Assembly: GCA_963813435.1 (NCBI GenBank)
Contig: CAWEYY010000003.1
Location: forward strand, 1,302,001 to 1,366,000
Direction of reading: 5' to 3'
Source: AC-32 sp963813435
GTDB lineage: Bacteria > Actinomycetota > Thermoleophilia > Gaiellales > Gaiellaceae
Length of the DNA stretch: 64,000 nucleotides
Shown here: positions 32,818-39,986 of the stretch, piece by piece
How the letters are laid out: each line of letters begins with the position of its first letter
Position numbering within the stretch: position 1 is the stretch's first letter
Translations under genes and position numbers: made by a program
Notes under the pieces: generated by a model
Seen by the model: the letters and a program-made list of their open reading frames with translations, nothing else
What the model was told of the DNA's origin: nothing
Database searches by the model: none

Positions 32818-34182
32818 TCAGAGCACCGACAGGTAGCGGTCGCGCTCCCAGTCCGTCAGCTGCACGCGGTAGTCGTCCCACTCCTTCCGCTTGAGCTCGA
32901 CGTAGCGGTCGAAGATGTGCGGGCCGAGGGCGGTCCGCACGAGCTCCGACTGGGCCAGCTCGTCGATCGCCTCGCCCAGCGTCTCCGGGAGCGAGACGAT
33001 CCCGCGCTCGCGCCGCTGCTCGGGCGTCAGGTGGTAGAGGTTCGTCTCCATCGGTGCAGGGAGCTCGTAGCCGCGCTCGATCCCCTCGAGGCCGGCGTGG
33101 AGGAGCGTCGCGAACGTCAGATACGGGTTGCAGGCGGGGTCGGGGCAGCGGATCTCCGCGCGGGTCGCCTGCTCGGAACCCGGCTTGTAGAGCGGGATCC
33201 GGATCAGCGCCGAGCGGTTGCGCTGCGACCAGGCCACGTAGACCGGAGCCTCGTAGCCGGGCACGAGCCGCTTGTACGAGTTGACCCACTGCGCGAAGAC
33301 CGCGGAGATCTCGCGCGCGTGCCGCAGCTGGCCGGCGATGAAGGCCTTGCCGACCTCGGAGAGATGCCACTCGTCGTCCTCGTCGAAGAAGGCGTTGCGG
33401 CCCTCGGTGAAGAGCGACTGGTGCGTGTGCATCCCCGAGCCGTTCTCGCCGAAGATCGGCTTCGGCATGAACGTCGCGTGGTAGCCGGCCTTCTTGGCGA
33501 TCTCCTTGACGATCAGGCGGTACGTGACCGTGTGGTCGGCCATCGTCAGCGCGGGCGCGAAGCGCATGTCGATCTCGTGCTGGGAGGGACCGACCTCGTG
33601 GTGCACGTACTCGATCGGTATCCCGACCGTCTCGAGCGCGCGCACGGTCTCCTGGCGCAGCTCGCTCGCGGCGTCCATCGTCGTCATCGCGAAGTAACCG
33701 CCCTCGTCGAGCGTCTCGGTGCCGCGGTCGTCCTTGAAGAGGAAGTACTCGAGCTCCGGCCCGACGTTGAACGTGTCGAAGCCGAGACCGGCCATGCGGT
33801 CGAGCGCGCGTCGGAGGACATACCGCGGGTCGCCCTCGTACGGCTGGCCGTCCGGCGTGACGACGTCGCAGATCATCCGCGCGACCCTCGTCTCGCCTTC
33901 CTTCCACGGCATCGGCGTGAACGTCTCGGGGTCGGGGATGGCGACCATGTCCGACTCCTCGATCGCGTTGAAGCCCGTGATCGACGAACCGTCGAAGCCC
34001 ATCCCGTCGTCGAGCGCGGCCTCGATCTCGCTCGGCGTGACCGCGAAGCTCTTCAGGTGCCCCTCGATGTCCGTGAACCAGAGGAGCAGGAACTCGATCT
34101 TCTCCTCCTGAATCCTCGCCAGGACGTCCTTCCGAGCCTTCGGATCGCTCGTCGCCCTCGGCTTGCTCTCGACCTGCGCCAC
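32818..34182 (-). CDS. glnA: Glutamine synthetase type I (GSI-alpha-like)
   Basis: 454 residues from GTG 34182 after AAGGGAGGA. It makes glutamine from glutamate, ammonia and ATP as a dodecamer. Seen: the beta-grasp domain with DDGMGFDGSSITGFNAIEES, metal/ATP ligands in GPELEYFLF, EVGPSQHEIDMRFAPAL, FMPKPIFGENGSGMHTHQSL, VPGYEAPVYVAWSQRNRSA, and the NPYLTFATLLHAGLEGIERG region. METNLYHLTPEQRRERGI retains a Tyr where enteric GS is adenylylated. Length and lack of the beta-type C-terminus suggest the alpha subtype. A promoter and a leader hairpin are present upstream. Confidence 0.95.
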   Translation of the reverse strand: MAQVESKPRATSDPKARKDVLARIQEEKIEFLLLWFTDIEGHLKSFAVTPSEIEAALDDGMGFDGSSITGFNAIEESDMVAIPDPETFTPMPWKEGETRVARMICDVVTPDGQPYEGDPRYVLRRALDRMAGLGFDTFNVGPELEYFLFKDDRGTETLDEGGYFAMTTMDAASELRQETVRALETVGIPIEYVHHEVGPSQHEIDMRFAPALTMADHTVTYRLIVKEIAKKAGYHATFMPKPIFGENGSGMHTHQSLFTEGRNAFFDEDDEWHLSEVGKAFIAGQLRHAREISAVFAQWVNSYKRLVPGYEAPVYVAWSQRNRSALIRIPLYKPGSEQATRAEIRCPDPACNPYLTFATLLHAGLEGIERGYELPAPMETNLYHLTPEQRRERGIVSLPETLGEAIDELAQSELVRTALGPHIFDRYVELKRKEWDDYRVQLTDWERDRYLSVL

Positions 34183-34212
34183 GCTCGTTCCTCCCTTCAA
34201 ACACAGAAGCCC

Positions 34213-34230
34213 CGGACGCCCAGGCGTCCG
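34213..34230 (-). promoter_or_regulatory. Leader hairpin of glnA1
   Basis: On the minus strand CGGACGCC-TG-GGCGTCCG forms a perfect 8-bp stem followed by a T-enriched stretch (CTTCTGTGTTT) and then the ribosome-binding site. TAGTCT at 34263-34258 is a plausible -10, which would place this hairpin inside a leader of about 70 nt. It is a candidate attenuator. Confidence 0.4.
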
Positions 34231-34290
34231 AGGCCTCGTCGCCTACGAACCGGTCACAGACTAACACCGCTGGTCGATATTCAAACGAAC

Positions 34291-34362
34291 CGACCGGTCA
34301 TTTCAGACGGATGCGCGGCGAAGCCCCGCATCCTGAAAACGGCGTCGCGAGGCGACGCCTCA
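34291..34362 (-). repeat. Two-hairpin intercistronic element, copy A
   Basis: Reads on the minus strand from the stop of the MFS gene. Hairpin 1 is GGCGTCGC-CTC-GCGACGCC. Hairpin 2 has outer stem GGATGCG/CGCATCC. The tail is GTCTGAAATGACCGGTCG. Copy D matches it through a 24-nt identical block. It lies upstream of the likely glnA1 promoter, so here it may act on the MFS message. Confidence 0.7.
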
Positions 34363-35619
34363 GCCGATGGGGTCTGACGTCGGGGCGAGTTCGGCGAGCT
34401 CGGGCTCGCGGCCCTTGTGCCCGATCGCCCGACCGTAGAGCGCGAGCGCGGGAGTGATCACGAGCGCGCCCGCGCCGAGCGCCGCGGGAATCCCCCAGAC
34501 GTTTCCGATCCCGCCGAGGACGGGGCCGCCTGCCGCCTGGCCGACCGCGTTCGCCTGGCCGCTGAGCGAGATCACCGTCGCCCGCACGCTCGAGTCCGTG
34601 ATCTGCTCGTTGAGCCACGTCATGTAGAGCGGGTTGCTGAGGCCGCGAGCGAGCGAGACCGTGAGCGTCGCGGCGATCGCGAGCCACGTCGAGCCCGTGA
34701 GCGCGAACGCGAGCTGGGCGACGAGCAGGATGAGCGTGAGCGAGAAGAGCGTGCGCGCGACGCCCTGCGTGCCCGTGCGCTCGTAGCGCTTCAGCAGGCG
34801 TCCGACGGCGAAGAAGCCGAGCGCCATCGTCACGAGCGCGAAGATGCCGAACCAGACGACCGGCTCGAGATCGCCGAGAGCCGGTAGCCCGATGTCGCGG
34901 AGGAAGTGCGCCTCCTTGAGCCGGTCGAACGACTCGCTCGACGCGCCCAGGAACAGCTCGACGGCGATCAGCGTCATCACGATCGGCCGGGCCCAGGCGA
35001 ACCGGCCGCCGCTCACGGCGGTCGTCCGGAGCTGGGCGAGCGCAGAGGCACGGTGCTCACGCGGGTGCCGCACGAAGCCGGTCTCGGGCATGAGGACGAT
35101 GCAGGCGAGCCCGGAGAGCAGCGTGATCACACCGCCCGCTATGACGGCCGCCCGCAGCGAGACCGTTCCCAACCCGACGAGCAGGACGAGCCCGGCGAAC
35201 GAGCCCGCATAGGCCACCCGGGCGCCGCGCAGGAAGATCGGCCCAACGTTCTCGGCGCCGACCTCGTCGGTGATCCAGGCCTCGTACGAGCCGCTCGTGA
35301 ACGTGTACGAGAGACCCCAGAGCGCCCACAGGGCGATCACGAGCCAGGGCGCGGAGGCGACGCCGACCAGCAGCCAGGTCGTCCCCATCCCCAGGTAGCC
35401 GATCACGAGCGAGAGGCGGCGGCCGTACGTGTCCGCGACGACGCCCGTCGGGATCTCGAAGAGGAACACGGCCGCCTCCATCGCCGTCCCCATGAGGACG
35501 AGCTGAAGCGGCGAGAGGTGCAGGTCCTGTACCAGGTAGACGGCGACCACGACCCACGTGGGCATCGAGAGCAGGAACTCGAGGCCGTAGAAGACCGTGG
35601 CGGCCGGGAGCCGCCTCAT
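34360..35619 (-). CDS. Major facilitator superfamily transporter
   Basis: 419 residues with about 12 helices. The loop between helices 2 and 3 shows the MFS signature FEIPTGVVADTYGRRLSLVIG, and the central loop contains MPETGFVRHPREHRA. No substrate motif is recognisable; the shape is like drug or peptide-type exporters of the DHA group. The ATG overlaps the ABC permease stop (ATGA), so the MFS protein and the ABC exporter are co-expressed. Its stop runs directly into two-hairpin element A. Confidence 0.85.
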   Translation of the reverse strand: MRRLPAATVFYGLEFLLSMPTWVVVAVYLVQDLHLSPLQLVLMGTAMEAAVFLFEIPTGVVADTYGRRLSLVIGYLGMGTTWLLVGVASAPWLVIALWALWGLSYTFTSGSYEAWITDEVGAENVGPIFLRGARVAYAGSFAGLVLLVGLGTVSLRAAVIAGGVITLLSGLACIVLMPETGFVRHPREHRASALAQLRTTAVSGGRFAWARPIVMTLIAVELFLGASSESFDRLKEAHFLRDIGLPALGDLEPVVWFGIFALVTMALGFFAVGRLLKRYERTGTQGVARTLFSLTLILLVAQLAFALTGSTWLAIAATLTVSLARGLSNPLYMTWLNEQITDSSVRATVISLSGQANAVGQAAGGPVLGGIGNVWGIPAALGAGALVITPALALYGRAIGHKGREPELAELAPTSDPIG

Positions 35620-36449
35620 CCCGACCGCTTCAGCTTCCCGTGTTTCTTCGCGTACCACTCACCCCTGCGGAAGGTCCAGAGGCCGAGCGGGACCGCCACG
35701 ATCCCGATCACGATCAGCGGCCAGATGTCGCTCCAGAGATCGGTCAGGCCCGCGCCGTCGAGGATCGCCGCGCGGCAGCCTTCGAGTGCGTAGGTCGCCG
35801 GCGAGATCTTCGAGAGGACCTGCATCCAGCCGGGCAGCACCGAGATCGGGTAGTAGACGCCCGAGACCACGAGCAGGAGCCCCTGCGCAACGAATCCGAG
35901 CTGCGTCCCCTTCTCGGGCGAGATCAGCGGGAGGACCGCCGTCATCATCCCGACGCCGATGAAGGAGATCGAAGCGATCATCAGCAGCACGAGCGCCGCC
36001 GTGTAGTTCGCGTCCGGGAGGCTCAGGCTGAAGAACACGGCGACCACGCCGAACAGGAGCACGGCGCGCACGACGCCGTAACCGATCGCGAAGATGCCCA
36101 TGCCGAGCAGGTGAGCGGGCCGCGAGAGCGGGGCCATGAAGGTGTACTCGATCGTCCCCTCCCAGCGCTCCCATGCGACGGTCTCGGTGAGGATCTCGAA
36201 GATGATCCCGAGGTAGGCCCAGATGACGGCGCCGACCAGCAGGATGGTCGTCAGCTCGTTGACGTTCACCTTGCCGCCCATCGCCGGGATGCCCTCGGCG
36301 ATGAAGACGATCGTGAGCGTGTTCGCGACCGTCCAGATGAAGAACGCGACGTCCCACCAGATGTAGCGCTTGACGAGGTAGATGTTGCGCTCGACGACGC
36401 CCCCGAGGCCGATCAGCTCGTGGCGCAGCGCGAGGCTCATTGCCCTCAT
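35616..36449 (-). CDS. ABC-2 type transporter permease
   Basis: 277 residues from ATG 36449, behind GAAGGAGG. Six hydrophobic helices, with an early amphipathic IYLVKRYIWWDVAFFIWTVAN, and the ABC-2 signature area LVVSGVYYPISVLPGWMQVLSKISPATYALEGCR. It partners the ATPase encoded just upstream. ABC-2 permeases of this type export drugs, lipids or polysaccharide. The intergenic gap to the ATPase gene holds two-hairpin element B. Confidence 0.88.
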   Translation of the reverse strand: MRAMSLALRHELIGLGGVVERNIYLVKRYIWWDVAFFIWTVANTLTIVFIAEGIPAMGGKVNVNELTTILLVGAVIWAYLGIIFEILTETVAWERWEGTIEYTFMAPLSRPAHLLGMGIFAIGYGVVRAVLLFGVVAVFFSLSLPDANYTAALVLLMIASISFIGVGMMTAVLPLISPEKGTQLGFVAQGLLLVVSGVYYPISVLPGWMQVLSKISPATYALEGCRAAILDGAGLTDLWSDIWPLIVIGIVAVPLGLWTFRRGEWYAKKHGKLKRSG

Positions 36450-36487
36450 ATCGCCTCCTTCGATCCGGGCGCCCCCGGAAAGCGGCG

Positions 36488-36546
36488 CAGACGGACGCAC
36501 GGGCGAGCCCGCGCGTCCTGATGGCGGCATCGCAAGCGACGCCTCA
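36488..36546 (-). repeat. Two-hairpin intercistronic element, copy B
   Basis: Begins on the minus strand at the TGA of the ABC ATPase. Hairpin 1 is GGCGTCGC-TT-GCGATGCC (with one G-U pair). Hairpin 2 has outer stem GGACGC/GCGTCC and inner GCGGGC/GCCCGT, followed by GTCTG. The distal GACCGGTC tail is absent. It lies between two genes that should be co-transcribed. Confidence 0.65.
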
Positions 36547-37326
36547 TGACTCACCTCCTCCGTTCTCGAACGCGTGGCCGCTCGCGGCGAAGAACGCCTC
36601 CTCGAGCGTGTCCGCGCTGTAGCGGGCCTTCAGCTCGTCGGCGGGCTCGAGGCAGAGCAGCTTGCCGTTGTCGAGGATCCCGACGCGGTCCGCGAGGGTC
36701 TCGGCCTCGGCGAGGTCGTGCGTGCAGAGCAGGACGGACGCGTCGTGCTCGGCGCGCACCTCGCGGATGAACTGCTGCACCTCCTGCTTCGAGCGCGGGT
36801 CGAGACCGGTGGTCGGCTCGTCCAGCAGCAGCAGAATCGGCGCGGTCAGAAGAGCGCGCGCGAGCGCGACCTTCTGCTGCATGCCGCGCGACAGGCCCTC
36901 CATCGGGTCGCCGCGTCGGTCGTCGGGAAAACCGACCCGCTTGAGGATCTCCGGGATCTGGTCACGCGTCTCCGAGCTGCGCATGCCGTAGAAGCGCGCC
37001 GCGTAGCTCAGGTTCTCGACCGCGGACATCTTCTTGAAGAAGGAGGCCTCGACCGAGACCCGGTTCACCATCTGGCGAACGGCCCGCGTGTCGCGGAACG
37101 CGTCGTGCCCGAAGACGCGGGCGCTGCCGCCGTCCGGGATGAGCAGCGTCGAGAGCAGCCGGACCAGCGTCGATTTGCCCGAGCCGTTTTGCCCGAGCAC
37201 CGCGACGCACTCGCCGCGCTCGACCTCGAACGTCACGCCGTCAAGTGCGGTGACGCGCCGCTTGCCGCGGCGGCCGTCACGGCGGACGAACTCCTTGCGC
37301 AAGTTGTCGACTTCCAGGGCTTTCAT
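36544..37326 (-). CDS. ABC transporter ATP-binding protein (DrrA/CcmA-like)
   Basis: 260 residues from ATG 37326; an upstream in-frame TTG is less likely. Walker A is VLGQNGSGKSTLVRL, signature GLSRGMQQKVALARAL, Walker B LLLLDEPTTGLD, and switch His in LCTHDLAEAETLADRVG. The C-terminal extension ending TLEEAFFAASG is typical of exporter ATPases. It forms an ABC-2 exporter with the downstream permease. Located between two glutamine synthetase loci, but a nitrogen-related cargo is not shown. Confidence 0.9.
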   Translation of the reverse strand: MKALEVDNLRKEFVRRDGRRGKRRVTALDGVTFEVERGECVAVLGQNGSGKSTLVRLLSTLLIPDGGSARVFGHDAFRDTRAVRQMVNRVSVEASFFKKMSAVENLSYAARFYGMRSSETRDQIPEILKRVGFPDDRRGDPMEGLSRGMQQKVALARALLTAPILLLLDEPTTGLDPRSKQEVQQFIREVRAEHDASVLLCTHDLAEAETLADRVGILDNGKLLCLEPADELKARYSADTLEEAFFAASGHAFENGGGES

Positions 37327-37466
37327 CAGTTGCTCCAACTCGACGGGACACGGAAAGTGCGCGCTCGCCTACGAGGCGGCGCGCGCGGAAACCGGAGTCA
37401 GGCGAGGAGCAACATCGCCGACCGAGGGTACCTACGCATTGCGAAGACCGCAACACAAAGTCCCTC

Positions 37467-37495
37467 TAGACAGCGTCCGCGCTCTTCACTACTCT
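37467..37495 (+). promoter_or_regulatory. Promoter of the glnA2 operon
   Basis: TAGACA (37467-37472), 17-nt spacer, TACTCT (37490-37495). One mismatch from TTGACA and a TANNNT -10 give a good housekeeping-type promoter. The predicted start near 37502 leaves a leader of about 90 nt. Confidence 0.6.
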
Positions 37496-37537
37496 GGGCT
37501 GCAGCGTCGGCCGCGGAAGGCAGGCGCGGAGGCATTG

Positions 37538-37576
37538 GGGCCTCAGGACTTCAGAGTCCTGGGCCCTTTTTGTTTG
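37538..37576 (+). terminator. Intrinsic terminator/attenuator in the glnA2 leader
   Basis: A stem built from GGGCCTCAGGACT and AGTCCTGGGCCC around a short loop is followed by TTTTTGTTT. It lies downstream of the promoter and 17 nt before the glnA2 ATG, whose ribosome-binding site GAAAGGAG follows it. It is the strongest intrinsic terminator in the window, placed where it would block glnA2 expression unless antitermination occurs. Confidence 0.7.
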
Positions 37577-37593
37577 GTCCGAAAGGAGTGAGC

Positions 37594-39039
37594 ATGGCGG
37601 CGGAAGAGACGAGGCACTACCTGGCGAACGGCTCCGCGGAGAAGCCGGCGCCAAAAGAAACACTCGAGTGGGCCGGCGAGACGCAGGCCCAGATGGTCGA
37701 CCTGAAGTTCTGCGACCTGCTCGGCACATGGCAGCACGTGACGCTGCCGATCACGGCATTCGACGAGTCCGCGTTCGACGAGGGGCTCGGCTTCGACGGC
37801 TCCTCCATCCGCGGCTGGCAGAGCATCGCCGAGTCGGACATGTTGCTCATGCCCGACCCCGCCAGCGCCGTGCTCGACCCCTTCACCGAGGCGCCGACGC
37901 TCTCGCTCGTCTGCGAGATTGCCGACCCGCTCACGAAGGAGGGCTACGCCAAGGACCCGCGGCTGATCGCCCGCCGGGCCGAGCAGTACCTGACCGAGAC
38001 CGGGATCGCCGACACGGCGTACTTCGGCCCTGAGTGCGAGTTCTTCGTGCTCGACTCGGTCTCGTACGAGCTGGCCGACCACCGCTCGCACTACGCCATC
38101 GACTCCGCCGAGGGCCACTGGAACTCCGGCGAGCCAGGGCTCGGCTACACGGTGCGGCCGAAGGAGGGCTACTTCCCGCCGGCGCCGCACGACACGCTGC
38201 ACGATCTCCGCAGCGCGATGGTGCTGACGCTCGAGCGGCTCGGAATCCCGTGCGAGTTCCACCACCACGAGGTCGCCTCCGGCGGGCAGTGCGAGATCGA
38301 CCTGCGCTACCAGCCGCTGACGCGGATGGCCGACCAGATCATGACCTACAAGTACGTCGTCAAGAACGTCGCGCGGGCCGCGGGCAAGACCGTGACGTTC
38401 ATGCCGAAGCCGCTTTACGGCGACAACGGCTCGGGCATGCACACCCACCAGTCCCTCTGGAAGGAGAGCACGCCGCTGATGGCGGACCGGTCGGGCTACG
38501 CGGGGCTCTCGCAGCTCGCGCGCGCCTACGTGGGCGGCCTGCTCACGCACGCGCCCGCGCTGCTCGCGTTCTGCGCGCCGACCACAAACTCGTACCGGCG
38601 GCTCGTGCCCGGCTTCGAGGCTCCGGTCAACCTCGTCTACTCCCAGCGGAACCGCTCGGCCTGCATCCGCATCCCGATGTACTCCGAGTCGCCGAAGGCC
38701 AAGCGGATCGAGTTCCGGTGCCCGGACGCGGCCGCGAACCCCTATCTCGCGTTCTCGGCGATGCTGATGGCCGGCATCGACGGGATCCAGAAGGGGCTCG
38801 ACGCGGGCGAGCCCGCGGACTGGGATCTCTTCGAAGAGGACCGCGGCGTCGCCCAGGTGCCGGGCTCGCTGGCGGAGGCACTCGACGCGCTCGAGAGAGA
38901 CCACGAGTTCCTGCTCGAGGGCGGCGTCTTCTCGGAGGAGCTCATCCGCACCTGGATCGACTACAAGCGGGCCAACGAGGTCGACGTCGTGCGGTTGCGG
39001 CCGCACCCGGCCGAGTTCGCCCTCTACTACGACTGCTAG
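37594..39039 (+). CDS. glnA: Glutamine synthetase type I (GSI-beta-like)
   Basis: 481 residues. The N-terminal domain has DEGLGFDGSSIRGWQSIAESD; catalytic segments are GPECEFFVLDS, EVASGGQCEIDLRYQPL, FMPKPLYGDNGSGMHTHQSLW, VPGFEAPVNLVYSQRNRSAC and CPDAAANPYLAFSAMLMAGI. The long C-terminus ends RPHPAEFALYYDC as in the beta subtype. At the adenylylation position the sequence is DWDLFEEDRG: Phe replaces Tyr, so GlnE-type modification is not expected. It is followed without a gap by a GNAT gene, PII and amtB. Confidence 0.94.
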   Translation: MAAEETRHYLANGSAEKPAPKETLEWAGETQAQMVDLKFCDLLGTWQHVTLPITAFDESAFDEGLGFDGSSIRGWQSIAESDMLLMPDPASAVLDPFTEAPTLSLVCEIADPLTKEGYAKDPRLIARRAEQYLTETGIADTAYFGPECEFFVLDSVSYELADHRSHYAIDSAEGHWNSGEPGLGYTVRPKEGYFPPAPHDTLHDLRSAMVLTLERLGIPCEFHHHEVASGGQCEIDLRYQPLTRMADQIMTYKYVVKNVARAAGKTVTFMPKPLYGDNGSGMHTHQSLWKESTPLMADRSGYAGLSQLARAYVGGLLTHAPALLAFCAPTTNSYRRLVPGFEAPVNLVYSQRNRSACIRIPMYSESPKAKRIEFRCPDAAANPYLAFSAMLMAGIDGIQKGLDAGEPADWDLFEEDRGVAQVPGSLAEALDALERDHEFLLEGGVFSEELIRTWIDYKRANEVDVVRLRPHPAEFALYYDC

Positions 39040-39539
39040 TGATCGCGACTGCCGCCGTCGTGCGAGACCTCGCGCCGGGCGACTGGCTCGAGGTCTCGCG
39101 GATCTACGCCGAAGGGATCGCAACCGGGAACGCGACCTTCGAGACCGAGGTGCCTTCGTGGGAGGCCTGGGATGAGGCGCACCTTCCGGAGCACCGGTTC
39201 GCCGCGGTCAGAGACGGGCAGGTCGTCGGCTGGGCCGCGCTCACGCCGACCTCGCAGCGGCCCTGCTACGCAGGCGTGGCCGAGGGAACCGTCTACGTCG
39301 CCGAGGGCTCCCGGGGCGAGGGCGTCGGCGCCGCGCTGCTCGCCACGAGCATCGAAAGCTCCGAGCGCGGCGGCATCTGGACGCTCCAGGCGGGCGTGTT
39401 CCCGGAGAACGAGCCGAGCCTCGCCCTGCTGAGGCGCTTCGGCTTCCGCGTCGTCGGCGTGCGGGAGCGGATCGGGCGGCTGCACGGCGCGTGGAGAGAC
39501 GTTGTCCTGCTGGAACGACGAAGCGAGGTGGTGACATGA
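39039..39539 (+). CDS. GNAT N-acetyltransferase (phosphinothricin acetyltransferase-like)
   Basis: 166 residues from GTG 39039, which overlaps the glnA2 stop (TAGTG). Seen: RDLAPGDWLEVSRIYAEGIATGNATFET, WAALTPTSQRPCYAGVAEGTVYV, the acetyl-CoA loop RGEGVGAALL, and ENEPSLALLRRFGFRVVGVRERIG. These match the Pat/YncA/ArsN2 group, which acetylates phosphinothricin, methionine sulfoximine or related glutamate analogues. Sitting inside a glutamine synthetase operon, it may protect GS from such inhibitors; this is inference from family and position. Confidence 0.88.
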   Translation: MIATAAVVRDLAPGDWLEVSRIYAEGIATGNATFETEVPSWEAWDEAHLPEHRFAAVRDGQVVGWAALTPTSQRPCYAGVAEGTVYVAEGSRGEGVGAALLATSIESSERGGIWTLQAGVFPENEPSLALLRRFGFRVVGVRERIGRLHGAWRDVVLLERRSEVVT

Positions 39540-39889
39540 CCAAGGTCGAGGCGGTCGTCCTCCGCGAGCGCGTCGAGCTCGTGATCGACGCGGTGGAGGA
39601 GCGGACCGGGCACGTAGGCGTGACCGTCCTCGAGGCCGTCGGACACGGCCGCGAGCGCGGGATCACGCACGAGTACCGAGGACGGGTGTTCGAGTCGCGC
39701 TTCCTGCCGAAGGCGCTGCTCACGTTCGTGGTGGCGGACGAGCTCGCGGGCGAGACCGCCTTGACGATCGCCGACGCGGCCCGCAGCGGCAACGACTGCG
39801 GCGACGGCCTCGTCTGGACGACACCGGTCTACAACGTCACCCACAACCGCACCGGCCTGCCAGTGGCGCAGACGGAGAAGGCAGCATGA
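39536..39889 (+). CDS. PII-family nitrogen regulatory protein, divergent
   Basis: 117 residues, starting with an ATGA overlap to the GNAT gene. The fold is readable: VEAVVLRERVELVIDAVEE, HVGVTVLEAVGHGRERGITHEYRGR (B-loop side and T-loop with Tyr in HEYRG), FLPKALLTFVVADELAGETALTIADAA, and a C-terminal GDGLVWTTPVYNVTHNRTG in place of the usual FVLPVEDAVRIRTGE. PII trimers sense ATP/ADP and 2-oxoglutarate and gate AmtB. The unusual T-loop and C-loop suggest altered ligand or partner specificity. Element C and amtB follow. Confidence 0.85.
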   Translation: MTKVEAVVLRERVELVIDAVEERTGHVGVTVLEAVGHGRERGITHEYRGRVFESRFLPKALLTFVVADELAGETALTIADAARSGNDCGDGLVWTTPVYNVTHNRTGLPVAQTEKAA

Positions 39890-39960
39890 GACGCCGCTTG
39901 CGGTGTCTCCAGCAGGCTGCGCGGGCTTTGCCCGTGCGGCCGTCTGCACTGACCAGTCGA
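39887..39960 (+). repeat. Two-hairpin intercistronic element, copy C
   Basis: Starts at the TGA of the PII gene. Hairpin 1: GAGACGCCGC-TT-GCGGTGTCTC. Hairpin 2: GGCTGCGCGGGC...GCCCGTGCGGCC. The tail is GTCTGCACTGACCAGTCGA. It ends 26 nt before the amtB ATG, so it must be transcribed with glnB-amtB. Confidence 0.7.
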
Positions 39961-39986
39961 CACGCAAACCGTCAGGAGAGGACGTC

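Noticed and set aside
37430..37540. Large riboswitch (glutamine or T-box type) upstream of glnA2
   Set aside because: The likely transcription start leaves only about 35 nt before the terminator, and no known aptamer core is visible.
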